Source: Sphingobium sp. CECT 9361 (GTDB lineage: Bacteria; Pseudomonadota; Alphaproteobacteria; Sphingomonadales; Sphingomonadaceae). From it: a DNA stretch of 64,000 nucleotides. The DNA is taken from positions 48,992-112,991 of the forward strand of contig NZ_CAKKNC010000016.1 of the NCBI RefSeq assembly GCF_918741285.1, read 5' to 3'. Under the pieces are notes generated by a model. That model had not been told where the DNA came from and searched no databases. It worked only from the letters and a program-made list of their open reading frames with translations. Below, one piece after another: positions 52,783 to 61,473 of the stretch; the stretch's first letter is position 1, and the number at the start of each line of letters is the position of its first letter. The translations under genes were made by a program, and so were the position numbers.

Positions 52783-54285
52783 TCAGCTCAGATTGATCCA
52801 GACGCTCTTGATCTCGCTATACAGCTCCATGGCCTGCCGGCCGTGCTCGCGGCCCCAGCCTGACTGCTTGAAGCCACCAAAAGGCGTGGAATTATCAACG
52901 AGATTGAAGCAGTTAACCCACACGGTGCCTGCACGCACGGCACCAGCAAGGCGGTGGGCGCTCTTGACATCATTCGTCCAGATGCCTGCCGACAGGCCGA
53001 AGTCACTATCATTGGCCTGACGGACCAGATCGTCCGGATCGGTCCAGGACAAGGCGCTCAACACGGGGCCGAAAATCTCCTCACGCACAACGCGCATGGA
53101 TGATGTGGCACCCGCCAAAATGGTCGGCTCGAAGAAGAAGCCCTTATCCTGCGCAACCGGGCGCTTGCCGCCAGTCACGACTTCGGCGCCTTCCGCCTTG
53201 CCGATTTCGACATAGCTGCTCACGCGATCCCACTGTTCCTGCGAAACTAGAGGGCCGAAGGTCGTCTGCGCATCCAGACCATTGCCGATCTTGAGCGCGG
53301 CGGCATGAGCGGCAACCATCTCGAGCAGGCGATCATGGATCGATGCATGAGCATAAAGGCGCGAGCCAGCCGTGCAGGTCTGACCCTGATTGAAGAAGAT
53401 GCCAGCAGCAATTGCAGCGCTAGCAGCTTCCAGATCCGCATCGGGCAGAACGATCTGCGGCGACTTTCCGCCAAGCTCCAGACTGACCTTTTTGAGATTG
53501 ACGGTCGAACCGCGCACGATGAGCTTACCGACTTCCGTGGAGCCGGTGAACGCCACCTTGTCCACATCAGGATGGTCCACAAGCGCAGCGCCCGCATCGC
53601 CAAAGCCCGGCACGACATTGAGCACACCAGCAGGGAAGCCAGCCTCCAGCGCCAGCTCACCCAGTCGCAGCGCCGTGAGCGGCGTTTGCTCGGCGGGCTT
53701 CAGGATGACAGCGCAACCGGCAGCGAGGGCAGGCGCGACCTTCCAGGCCGCCATTGATAGCGGATAATTCCACGGCACGATCAGCCCGGCGACACCGACG
53801 GGCTCACGCGTTGTGTAATTGAGAATCTGCGCGCCACTGCGAGGCGACACCGGCAATGTCTCGCCACCAAACTTGGTTGGCCAGCCCGCGAAATATCGGA
53901 AGGTGCGGATGGCGCCCTCCACCTCGACCCAGCGCGTCATGCTGGCGGGCTTGCCATTGTCCATACATTCGAGGACGGCCAGCTCATCGGCATTCTGCTC
54001 GATCAGATCAGCGAGCTTGAGCAGCAGGTTCTGCCGCTCGATGGCGCTCATGCGGCGCCAGGCAGGATTATCGAATGCGCGGCGCGCGGCAGATACTGCC
54101 AGAGCGATATCTTCGACGCCGCCCTGCGCGACCTGCGCAATCTCTTCCCCCGTCGCCGGGTTGATGGTTGCGAACGTGCGCCCGGAAACCGAGGCGACCT
54201 GCTTGCCGTCAATGATGAGCCCGCGCGGCGATGCCGCCAGATCCGAACCGATTTTCTTTGCGGTGGCGTAAACATCCAGGGCCAT
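52783..54285 (-). CDS. Aldehyde dehydrogenase family protein
   Basis: A 500-residue ALDH, first gene of the leftward operon. Motifs: IVPWNYPLSMAAWKVAPALA, KVSLELGGKSP (Glu), FNQGQTCTAGSRLYA (Cys), and FGGFKQSGWGREHG near the end. An ATG at 54294 is an alternative start. The FGGFKQSGWGRE pattern with a WVNCFN segment fits the broad betaine/aminoaldehyde or aromatic aldehyde group, but the substrate cannot be set. It diverges from the hydratase-like gene across about 180 bases. Confidence 0.85.
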   Translation of the reverse strand: MALDVYATAKKIGSDLAASPRGLIIDGKQVASVSGRTFATINPATGEEIAQVAQGGVEDIALAVSAARRAFDNPAWRRMSAIERQNLLLKLADLIEQNADELAVLECMDNGKPASMTRWVEVEGAIRTFRYFAGWPTKFGGETLPVSPRSGAQILNYTTREPVGVAGLIVPWNYPLSMAAWKVAPALAAGCAVILKPAEQTPLTALRLGELALEAGFPAGVLNVVPGFGDAGAALVDHPDVDKVAFTGSTEVGKLIVRGSTVNLKKVSLELGGKSPQIVLPDADLEAASAAIAAGIFFNQGQTCTAGSRLYAHASIHDRLLEMVAAHAAALKIGNGLDAQTTFGPLVSQEQWDRVSSYVEIGKAEGAEVVTGGKRPVAQDKGFFFEPTILAGATSSMRVVREEIFGPVLSALSWTDPDDLVRQANDSDFGLSAGIWTNDVKSAHRLAGAVRAGTVWVNCFNLVDNSTPFGGFKQSGWGREHGRQAMELYSEIKSVWINLS

Positions 54286-54375
54286 GATCTTCATCTCCTT
54301 ACGCCCGCCTCGAGGCTATGACGGCGTTGTGAATCACCTCTAACTCAGCTTCATATTTCGAACAATAGAAAGTTT

Positions 54376-54405
54376 TTGTCAATCTATGTTGCGTTTACGA
54401 GACAA
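54376..54405. promoter_or_regulatory. TTGTC/GACAA element in the divergent region
   Basis: TTGTC (54376-54380) and GACAA (54401-54405) form an inverted pair 20 bases apart. The left arm reads TTGTCAAT, the same string that appears upstream of the LysR gene (58897 and, with a C, 58943). This suggests that the LysR protein may also control this divergent promoter. Only the repeats are seen directly. Confidence 0.4.
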
Positions 54406-54462
54406 TCGCGGCATGACCGTGTTCAGTGTCGACAGTCATAGGATGAGATTGTGGTGGCAGTG

Positions 54463-55218
54463 ATGGTTACATCGGCAATCAGGAATGCACGCCGGAGCAG
54501 GCAGCGTTGCGCGCCCGTCGACTCAATGATCGACCTGTCGGCGGCCTATGCTATTCAGGCTTCGATATTTGCAGAAGGCGTCCAGCCAATCGCTGGCTGG
54601 AAGATTGGTCTGACAGGCGATGCGCCGCGCAAATCGAAGGGCGCCGATGCGCCAGCGGCGGGCCGACTTGCGGGGGCCGATATTCTCTCCTCCCCTGCCC
54701 TCGCCCCCATCAGCACCGGCGATCATTATGTCGAGGCAGAACTGGTCGTGCGCTTTGGCACGGCGTTACCAGCGCGCGATGCACCGTTCACATCGGCGCA
54801 AGTTGCTGCTGCAATCGATGCCGTGCATGTCGGCATCGAACTCGTTACGTCGCGGTTCGCACCAGATGACCTGCCGCTTGGCCTGCTGATAGCGGATAAT
54901 TGCATGGCGGACAGGCTGGTGATCGGTGACAAGGTTTCCGATGGCTGGGAAGATCGGTTCGCCGACATGGCGATGACGCTCGATGGCCCCGGTAAAGACC
55001 GCCGCGAGGGCACGACGGCTGCCGTGATGGGCGATCCCTTGCAGGCGATCGCCTGGCTCGCAAATTGGCTGGCAAAAAATGGTTTGGCGCTGGAAGCCGG
55101 ACAATGGGTGAGCAGTGGAACATGTACAGGCGTTAAGCCCGTAGCGGCGGGGGACCGAGTCTCAGCCGATTTCGCGGGCTTGGGCGGCGCGACAGTAGAA
55201 TTTACATCAGAATCGTGA
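54463..55218 (+). CDS. 2-keto-4-pentenoate hydratase/decarboxylase-like protein (FAH fold)
   Basis: About 251 residues (ATG 54463; a GTG at 54451 is possible). The pattern VQPIAGWKIGLTG, then EAELVVRFGTALP, VHVGIELVTSRF and VSSGTCTGVKPVAAGD fits the hydratase/4-oxalocrotonate decarboxylase family, which acts on 2-hydroxydienoates. The metal-binding Glu residues in EAELVVRF and GIELV are present. Beside a VOC protein, an alpha/beta hydrolase and aldehyde dehydrogenases, it hints at chemistry like the lower meta-cleavage pathway. Confidence 0.75.
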   Translation: MVTSAIRNARRSRQRCAPVDSMIDLSAAYAIQASIFAEGVQPIAGWKIGLTGDAPRKSKGADAPAAGRLAGADILSSPALAPISTGDHYVEAELVVRFGTALPARDAPFTSAQVAAAIDAVHVGIELVTSRFAPDDLPLGLLIADNCMADRLVIGDKVSDGWEDRFADMAMTLDGPGKDRREGTTAAVMGDPLQAIAWLANWLAKNGLALEAGQWVSSGTCTGVKPVAAGDRVSADFAGLGGATVEFTSES

Positions 55219-55230
55219 ACGGAGACCGAG

Positions 55231-56034
55231 ATGAGCATCGAACTGGGCTTGAAGGACAAGATTGCCATTGTGACCGGCGGGGGCGTCGGCATCGGCAAGG
55301 AAACCGCGCGCAAGCTCGCGCTTGAGGGCGTAAAGGTCGTGATCGCAGCGCGCACTATGTCCAAATTGGAAGCAGCGGCGAAAGAGATTGTCGAGTCCAC
55401 GGGCGGCGTTGTGGTGCCGATCGCAGTCGACACGACCAGCATGGCATCCGTACAGGCAATGGTAGACCGCACAGTCGAGCTGTTCGGCGGCGTGCATATT
55501 CTGGTCAATTGCGCGGCGGCGCCAGGCGGATTGGTGCGCAACGCGATCGAGGATGCCGATGAGGACGCGCTGATGCTCGATCTCAACACCAAACTGTTCG
55601 GCTACTTCCGCACCAGCAAAGCCTGCGTGCCTCACATGCGCAAAGCCGGCTGGGGCCGGATCGTCAATGTGGGCGGGTTGACCGCACGCTGCACCGAAGC
55701 ATTGAGCGGGATGCGCAACACAGCGCTGGTGCATTTCACCAAGACGCTTTCTGACGAACTGGGTCGCGACGGCATCACGGTGAACATCATCCACCCCGGC
55801 GTGACCCGCACCGAGCATATCGAGGAATGGTTTGCCGAGATGGCCGCCGAAGAAGGCACCACATTTGAGGCGATTGTGGAGCGCGAGGCCGCAGCGCCAG
55901 CGGCGCTGCGGCGGATGCTCGAACCTTCGGAAGTGGCAGACCCCATCGTGATGCTCGCATCCCAGGCAGGCAGCGGCATCACAGGTGAATCCATCGCCGT
56001 GGATGGTGGCCTATCGCGGGCAATCTTCCTGTAA
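55231..56034 (+). CDS. Short-chain dehydrogenase-like protein lacking the catalytic Tyr/Lys
   Basis: A 267-residue SDR. The cofactor loop TGGGVGIG (15-22) and C-terminal TGESIAVDGGLSRAIFL are intact. Where YxxxK is expected it has SGMRN (159-163), preceded by VNVGGLTAR rather than a Ser motif. The same changes occur in the SDR at 47254 in the facing operon, so the pair look like paralogues retaining a shared, non-classical active site. It follows the hydratase-like gene by 12 bases. Confidence 0.75.
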   Translation: MSIELGLKDKIAIVTGGGVGIGKETARKLALEGVKVVIAARTMSKLEAAAKEIVESTGGVVVPIAVDTTSMASVQAMVDRTVELFGGVHILVNCAAAPGGLVRNAIEDADEDALMLDLNTKLFGYFRTSKACVPHMRKAGWGRIVNVGGLTARCTEALSGMRNTALVHFTKTLSDELGRDGITVNIIHPGVTRTEHIEEWFAEMAAEEGTTFEAIVEREAAAPAALRRMLEPSEVADPIVMLASQAGSGITGESIAVDGGLSRAIFL

Positions 56035-56094
56035 AGCCGACCTGTTTTTCACGAGGGGTGGAGCCTGTCTCCTCCCCGCAAAGATCAAAGCAAA

Positions 56095-56136
56095 TCAGCG
56101 CAGCCTCCTTTTCGGATGCTGCGCTGAATTTTGTTT
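56095..56136. terminator. Intrinsic terminator between the SDR and MFS genes
   Basis: TCAGCGCAGC pairs perfectly with GCTGCGCTGA over 10 bases, followed by ATTTTGTTT. A second imperfect stem GGGGTGGAG/CTCCTCCCC precedes it near 56055. The genes are convergent. Confidence 0.8.
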
Positions 56137-56172
56137 GGGCTATTTGCGGAGGCAGTCGGGCCGGTCCGCGTC

Positions 56173-57369
56173 TCAGCACCGATCAGATGCGGCGGGCGGG
56201 CCGGTCCGGTGAATGGCGAAGATGATGACGCCCAAGCTGAGCAACAGGATACCGCAGCTCGACCAGATGGCGAGGCTGAAATCGCCGCCACGCAGCGTTG
56301 CGCCAGCTGCCGCCGGGCCCAGCCCCGTGCCGAATGTCTGGATAGCGCCCATTGCACAGACGACGCGGCCACAACGATCCGCCTCCGAGCAGATGCCCGA
56401 TAGGAGCGGCTGGGCGAAGTTCCAGCCGAACAACAGCATAACTGCAGCCGTCACAAAACCGATGGCAGGTACGACCCCAAGCAGGAGTTGGAAGCTTACG
56501 ATAGAAATCGCCCCGCTGGCCAGCAATGGCCAGGACCGGCCCCAGCGTGCGGGCACCAACCCGGCGCAACCAGCACCGAGCACCCCCGCCAATGTGCCAA
56601 GTGAAAGACCGTTGGCAATCACATCGGGGCTGAGGCCACTCGTCATGCCAATCCGCTCGATATAGCTCCACATCGCACCGGTTGCGAAGAAGTAGAGGAA
56701 CACGGCGAGCAGACAATAGAAGGCGAGCGCACGGTTTATCCGCGCACCAATCGAAAACATATCGTCTTCGGATTTGCTGCCATCCGGGAAGCCCCACAGG
56801 CTGATACCCGCAATCACCGCCAGTCCTGCGTTCAGGAAGAAAAGATCGCGTGGGCCAACCCGCTCGATCAGTGTGGGGATAGTGAAGAGCAACAATGTGC
56901 TGAACAGCGCCCCCGTCACCAGATAGATGGCAAAAGCGCGGTCCGGGTTGCGCGCCCGCCCCAGCGCCGCGAAGGAGAAACCTATCGCGATACCTTCGCC
57001 AGCCCCCGCCACGACGCGCGCCGCAGCGATCCCGGCATAGCTGGACGCCAGGGCCGTACCGATATTGCCCAGCACGATGAGGCCAAGGCCAACGCCCACG
57101 GCCACTCGCCAATTGCATCGCGTCAGCAAGAAGGCGCTGACGCCAATGGCCACTGCCATCGCATTGATGTCCCATGCGGCGATGTAGCCTAGTTGGGCAT
57201 CATCCAGCGCCGCGTGGGCAGCGATAATCGCGAGAAATCCCGGCGTGACGAAAATAATCAAAGCACCGACAATGCCGATGACCACCGCACCAGCGAGGCC
57301 CGCCGGTTTTAAGCGAGGAGCGTGGGTGGCGAAATGCGCCAACCCCTCGACTGGCGATGATAGTTCCAT
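56173..57369 (-). CDS. MFS transporter
   Basis: A 398-residue protein with about 12 transmembrane helices. The intracellular loop after helix 4 reads ARVVAGAGEGIAIGFSFAALG, and LLLFGWNFAQPLLSGI lies in the second half. It probably carries the pathway substrate into the cell, or a product out. It is leftward, 50 bases after the aminotransferase stop, and may be cotranscribed with it. Substrate unknown. Confidence 0.82.
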   Translation of the reverse strand: MELSSPVEGLAHFATHAPRLKPAGLAGAVVIGIVGALIIFVTPGFLAIIAAHAALDDAQLGYIAAWDINAMAVAIGVSAFLLTRCNWRVAVGVGLGLIVLGNIGTALASSYAGIAAARVVAGAGEGIAIGFSFAALGRARNPDRAFAIYLVTGALFSTLLLFTIPTLIERVGPRDLFFLNAGLAVIAGISLWGFPDGSKSEDDMFSIGARINRALAFYCLLAVFLYFFATGAMWSYIERIGMTSGLSPDVIANGLSLGTLAGVLGAGCAGLVPARWGRSWPLLASGAISIVSFQLLLGVVPAIGFVTAAVMLLFGWNFAQPLLSGICSEADRCGRVVCAMGAIQTFGTGLGPAAAGATLRGGDFSLAIWSSCGILLLSLGVIIFAIHRTGPPAASDRC

Positions 57370-57419
57370 AATTGCCCACTCCTGTGATCGCCGGTGCTTC
57401 TGATTATTTAAACCGGGAA

Positions 57420-58781
57420 TCAGCCCAGGACATCACTCACTGCCAGCGCGAACTTGTCGACCAGCTCTTCTGCTTCAGCGCGATTGAGGATGAGTGGCGG
57501 CGCGAACACGAGTGTATCGCCCAGCGCACGGGTAATAAGTCCGCGCTTGGCTGCTGCCTTGAGCACTTCACGACCCGTGCGGTTGGCTGGCGGCAGCGCC
57601 TCCTTGCTCGCGCGATCCTTCACCAACTCGATGCCGACCATGAGGCCCTGCCCGCGGATGTCGCCGACATGAGCATGCTGACCAAGGCGATCGCGCAGAC
57701 CATTCATCAGGTGCGGACCGACATCGGCCACATTCTTCACAATCTCAAGCTCATCGATGAGCTTGAGTGCGGCGAGCGCTGCCGCAGCACCCACCGGATG
57801 CGCGGAATAGGTGTAGCCATGTCCGAACACACCGGTCTTCACTGCATCGCGCTCAATCACATCCCACACCTTGGGCGATATGAAGCAAGCCGACATGGGG
57901 AAATAGCCGCTCGTTACGCCCTTGGCTGCCGTGATGAGATCCGGCTCATAGCCATAGGTCTGGCTGCCCCAATAGGTACCAAGGCGACCGAATCCGGAGA
58001 CAACCTCGTCCGCAACGAGCAGAATGTCGTGCTTCTTAAGGATGGGGCCTATCTCGTCAAAATAGCCTTCTGGCGGCGGAATCAGACCACCAGCACCCAT
58101 CACGGCTTCAGCAAAGAAGGCCGCAATCGTGTCCCCACCTTCCCGCTCGATTACGTCCTCCAACTCACGGGCGAGATGCTTCGAAAATTCCCGCTCGCTC
58201 ATGCCCTCAGGCGCCTTGCGGTAGTAATAGGGTGCACTGACATGCAAGATCGGCCCCTTGGGGAGATCGAACAGATTATGCATGCCCGGCAGGCCGGTGA
58301 GGCTGGCCGTAGCAACGCCCGAGCCATGATAGGCATTCCAGCGCGCAATCACCTTCTTCTTCTCTGGCCGCCCCATGAGGTTGTTATAGAGCCAGATCAG
58401 CTTGAGCTGCGTTTCATTGGCATCGCTGCCAGAAGCCCCGAAGAAAACCCGCGACATGGGGACAGGCGCGCGCTTAAGCAGCGCATCGGCACATTCGGCC
58501 ACTACATCGGTCGTCATGCCATTGAAGGTGTGGAAAAAGGAGAGCCGCTCGCTCTGCTGGGCAATCGCATCGACGATTTCCCGGCGGCCATAGCCAAGAT
58601 TGACGCACCACAGACCTGCCATACCATCCAGATATTCCTGGCCGTGGACATCGCGAACGCGAACGCCCTTACCCTCAACCATGATAGTAGGGCCATCTTT
58701 TTCCAGATCGGCAATCGAGGTGAAGGGATGGAACTGGGACTGCTTGTCCATGCGGGCAAGGTCTGCGGCGTTGGTCGTCAT
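57420..58781 (-). CDS. Class III (omega-) aminotransferase
   Basis: A 453-residue PLP enzyme starting at the ATG with AGGAGAG five bases upstream, much better than the open-frame start at 58949. PLP-binding features are FFGASGSDANETQLKLIW (about residue 115), VADEVVSGFGRLGTYWGS, the Lys in ITAAKGVTSGYFPMSA (about 288), and HGYTYSAHPVGAAAALA. The family moves amino groups from omega-amines or beta-alanine/GABA to pyruvate, giving an aldehyde. The aldehyde dehydrogenases nearby could take that product. It is next to the LysR gene, divergently transcribed. Confidence 0.88.
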   Translation of the reverse strand: MTTNAADLARMDKQSQFHPFTSIADLEKDGPTIMVEGKGVRVRDVHGQEYLDGMAGLWCVNLGYGRREIVDAIAQQSERLSFFHTFNGMTTDVVAECADALLKRAPVPMSRVFFGASGSDANETQLKLIWLYNNLMGRPEKKKVIARWNAYHGSGVATASLTGLPGMHNLFDLPKGPILHVSAPYYYRKAPEGMSEREFSKHLARELEDVIEREGGDTIAAFFAEAVMGAGGLIPPPEGYFDEIGPILKKHDILLVADEVVSGFGRLGTYWGSQTYGYEPDLITAAKGVTSGYFPMSACFISPKVWDVIERDAVKTGVFGHGYTYSAHPVGAAAALAALKLIDELEIVKNVADVGPHLMNGLRDRLGQHAHVGDIRGQGLMVGIELVKDRASKEALPPANRTGREVLKAAAKRGLITRALGDTLVFAPPLILNRAEAEELVDKFALAVSDVLG

Positions 58782-58896
58782 CTGGCTCTCCTGGGCAAAC
58801 GGATGAACATGGCATCCGGCAAATATCAAACATTGCGGCCAGACCTTGTCCGGTGGCAATGCCAAAGCAACAGTTACCTTATTTGAGCGCGTATGG

Positions 58897-58913
58897 TTGT
58901 CAATAGTAAACAA
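58897..58913. promoter_or_regulatory. TTGT-N9-ACAA element
   Basis: TTGTCAATAGTAAACAA contains TTGT and ACAA nine bases apart, in the aminotransferase/LysR divergent region. It shares TTGTCAAT with the region at 54376. A LysR-type or related site is plausible. Confidence 0.4.
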
Positions 58914-58942
58914 TGATAATGCCGCTTCTGTTGCGAGATTGG

Positions 58943-58969
58943 CTGTCAATCACCCAGAATTATTGACAG
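58943..58969. promoter_or_regulatory. LysR-type box
   Basis: CTGTCAAT-N11-ATTGACAG is a perfect eight-base inverted repeat 27 bases before the LysR ATG. The spacing and position match the usual LysR-type T-N11-A recognition site, so autoregulation and control of the divergent aminotransferase gene are likely. Seen directly: the repeat. Inferred: binding. Confidence 0.65.
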
Positions 58970-58996
58970 CGCCCGAAACAAACTGGATGGAAAGTC

Positions 58997-59941
58997 ATGG
59001 ACGAGAAACCCGAAATCAACAATGTCATTGCCATGATGTCGTTCGCCGCTGTAGTCAGCACCGGCGGATTTTCATCCGCGGCCAAGGCCCTTGGCTATTC
59101 CAAGGCTGCCGTCAGCCGCCAGATTGCCCGGTTGGAGGCGAGCTTGGGTGTCAAGCTGCTCGATCGCACGACCCGCGCCGTCTCTCTGACCCCGGCTGGA
59201 CGGGAAATGTACAGCCGGTGCGCGCGCATCGTGGACGAGGTGAATGAGGCCAACACCATCGTCACCAGCATGACATCGCACCCGCGTGGCGAACTCAAAG
59301 TCAACGCGCCAGTCGTCTCTTCACTGTTCGACCTGACGAAGATCATCCCGAACTTCCTCCAGGCTTACCCGGACGTACGCCTATTCGTGAATCTGTCCGA
59401 CAGTAGGGCCGATCTGCTCAAGGGGCGCTTCGATGTCGCTTTCTGGATGGGCGAGCCTTATGATACCAACATCGATGTGGTACGGCTTCGCGATTACCCG
59501 ATGGTGTTGGTCGGCTCGCAATCCTATCTGGCCAAGCGTGGCCGCCCCTCCATCGCAAGCGACCTGAAGGACCACACCTGCATCATGGAAACCCACTTGT
59601 CCCGCATGGGCGAGTGGAAGCTTTCAGGCGACGTGACCGTAGCCATCAATCGCGGTCCACTCACGTCCAACTCTGTGCGGATGGCGCGGGAAGCGACCCT
59701 CGAGGGGCTGGGCATCAGCTATCTGCCATCCTTCCTCGTGGAAGAAGATGTTGCAGCGGGTCGACTAGAGATATTGCTACCTGATCTCGTTACCGAACAG
59801 ATTCCGCTCTACCTGATGTTCCCAAAAGGCAATTACACGCTCGCCAAGGTACGCGCTTTTGTCGACTTCTTTACCAAGGAAATCCGTGGAGCGACGGAGC
59901 CTGTGGGCAACAGGGGCATTGGCCTCGCCGCCGTCGGCTGA
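58997..59941 (+). CDS. LysR family transcriptional regulator
   Basis: A 314-residue LTTR. The N-terminal winged helix includes GGFSSAAKALGYSKAAVSRQ (about residues 23-42) and LLDRTTRAVSLTPAG. The remainder is the effector-binding domain (ELKVNAPVVSSLFDL onwards). It is divergent from the aminotransferase and lies beside the leftward catabolic genes. The perfect box just upstream is its probable binding site. Confidence 0.88.
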   Translation: MDEKPEINNVIAMMSFAAVVSTGGFSSAAKALGYSKAAVSRQIARLEASLGVKLLDRTTRAVSLTPAGREMYSRCARIVDEVNEANTIVTSMTSHPRGELKVNAPVVSSLFDLTKIIPNFLQAYPDVRLFVNLSDSRADLLKGRFDVAFWMGEPYDTNIDVVRLRDYPMVLVGSQSYLAKRGRPSIASDLKDHTCIMETHLSRMGEWKLSGDVTVAINRGPLTSNSVRMAREATLEGLGISYLPSFLVEEDVAAGRLEILLPDLVTEQIPLYLMFPKGNYTLAKVRAFVDFFTKEIRGATEPVGNRGIGLAAVG

Positions 59942-60036
59942 GCAGAGCCAGCAGGCCTGCGGGCGCATTGGCTCTCAGCCCAAGTGAACTTGCTGACTTG
60001 GCTGTCTAATTAAAACAACAGCGTGGCAACCTCTGT

Positions 60037-61473
60037 TTAACGGAGCCCCAGGGCTTCTGCATCTCCAGACGCCGCAGCAAGATCTGCGCCGGCGATGATA
60101 CGCCGTAACTGCATATCGAGCAACGACAGGGCAACATTTGCGGCACTGTCTTCCCGTGTGTTCACAAGGAACAGGTCGCTTGCCCCCATGTCGAATCGTC
60201 GACGTTCCGCTGTCGCCATTTCGTCGGCACGCTTCTTTTCTTGTTCAGACAAGTCGATGAGGCGCGCGGTTGCGTCCAAAGTGATGGCGATACTGTCTAT
60301 CTCGGCGCGGATCTGTTCGTCTAGCCATTGCGCGCGGGTACGATTGGCGTCCAACTCCGCCCGTGTCTGCATCACCCGTCCGCGCGCCGCGCGCTGTTCG
60401 AGTGGCACGGAGAACTTGACGCCGAGCCGGACATCGTTGCCGCTTCGCGAGACGCCGCCCGGCCCGATGTTGCCAATGTCGCGCGCGACCTCCATCTGCA
60501 GATCAAGGCGCGGCAGCAGCGCATTACGATCCAGCGCAAGCCGATCCTGCACCAATCGCTGCCGCACTTGCGCGACCACTAGATCGGGCCGCTGCACCGC
60601 TGCTGGACGTTCCGTCGTCAGCGGTTGGGGCAGCGCATCTGGTAGTTGTTCGATGCGCGGAATGGTCGGTCGGCCTTCAGCGTCACGCCAGTAAAGCGAC
60701 AGGGTGTTGGCGGCGGCGTAGAGCGCCTGTTGCGATTGGACCACCATCGCCTCACGACGGAGCAATTGCTGCTCATTCTCGGTCAGGACGATGCGGGGAC
60801 GCAGCCCGGCCTCGAACGTACGTTGCAAACCGCGCTGACGATCCTGCGCCAGCGACAGGAGGTGCTGATAAATGGCCAAGCGCTGGCCCGCCGCAACCCA
60901 TGAGAGATAGGCGTCGAGCGCCTTGCGCTGCACGCCGATGGCGACCATCAGCCGTTCCGCATCGGCAATCGCCTGATCGGCTTCCGCGCTGACGCGACCG
61001 AAGCGCCGCTCGTCGATCATCCGGTCCCGCAGCAGGGAGAAGACCGCGCCGGCCCGAATTTCGCCCAGTTCGTTGGTGTAATTCTTGTCCTCATAGATGG
61101 GGAAGCGACCACTGGAAGCGCGATAGCCGCCATATACTTGCCCGCTCCAATCCTCGATCGGCCGCGAAACCTTCGTATCGGCATAGGTTCCGCCATAATA
61201 GCCGACCAGCCGTGACCCGCCTTCCGCCGAAAACACGGTGTCGAACGCGCCTTCGGCGGTCAGTCGCTTCGCATCGGCGGCCCTTGTCTTTGCCAGTGCC
61301 TCCAGAATTTGTGGAGATTGCCGCGCGGAATTGGCGAGTAGCGCGTCAACGGTAAGTGTTGGCGCGTCGACCGACGCCATCTGTGGCAGGGGCGCGATGT
61401 CCTGCGCGGCAAGGGGCGGAACGATGACGCCAGCGGCGAGCGCCAGTAGAACACGTGCGATCCTATTTGGCAT
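60037..61473 (-). CDS. TolC family outer membrane efflux protein
   Basis: A 478-residue protein with signal MPNRIARVLLALAAGV and helix-rich repeats of the TolC type: LDAYLSWVAAGQRLAIYQ, RPRIVLTENEQQLLRREAM, and the coiled-coil ARGRVMQTRAELDANRT. Last gene of a type I export operon. Its ATG overlaps the HlyD stop by 11 bases. It would form the outer membrane channel for whatever the HlyD and ABC proteins move. No secreted substrate with repeats is visible in the window. Confidence 0.82.
   Translation of the reverse strand: MPNRIARVLLALAAGVIVPPLAAQDIAPLPQMASVDAPTLTVDALLANSARQSPQILEALAKTRAADAKRLTAEGAFDTVFSAEGGSRLVGYYGGTYADTKVSRPIEDWSGQVYGGYRASSGRFPIYEDKNYTNELGEIRAGAVFSLLRDRMIDERRFGRVSAEADQAIADAERLMVAIGVQRKALDAYLSWVAAGQRLAIYQHLLSLAQDRQRGLQRTFEAGLRPRIVLTENEQQLLRREAMVVQSQQALYAAANTLSLYWRDAEGRPTIPRIEQLPDALPQPLTTERPAAVQRPDLVVAQVRQRLVQDRLALDRNALLPRLDLQMEVARDIGNIGPGGVSRSGNDVRLGVKFSVPLEQRAARGRVMQTRAELDANRTRAQWLDEQIRAEIDSIAITLDATARLIDLSEQEKKRADEMATAERRRFDMGASDLFLVNTREDSAANVALSLLDMQLRRIIAGADLAAASGDAEALGLR

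Noticed and set aside
57372..58886. 504-residue open frame on the plus strand
   Set aside because: Antisense to the class III aminotransferase, which has complete PLP motifs; the translation has no recognisable features.
59942..60036. Inverted repeat AGAGCCA...TGGCTCT between LysR and TolC genes
   Set aside because: Seven-base arms with a long irregular loop and no T run; not good enough to call a terminator.
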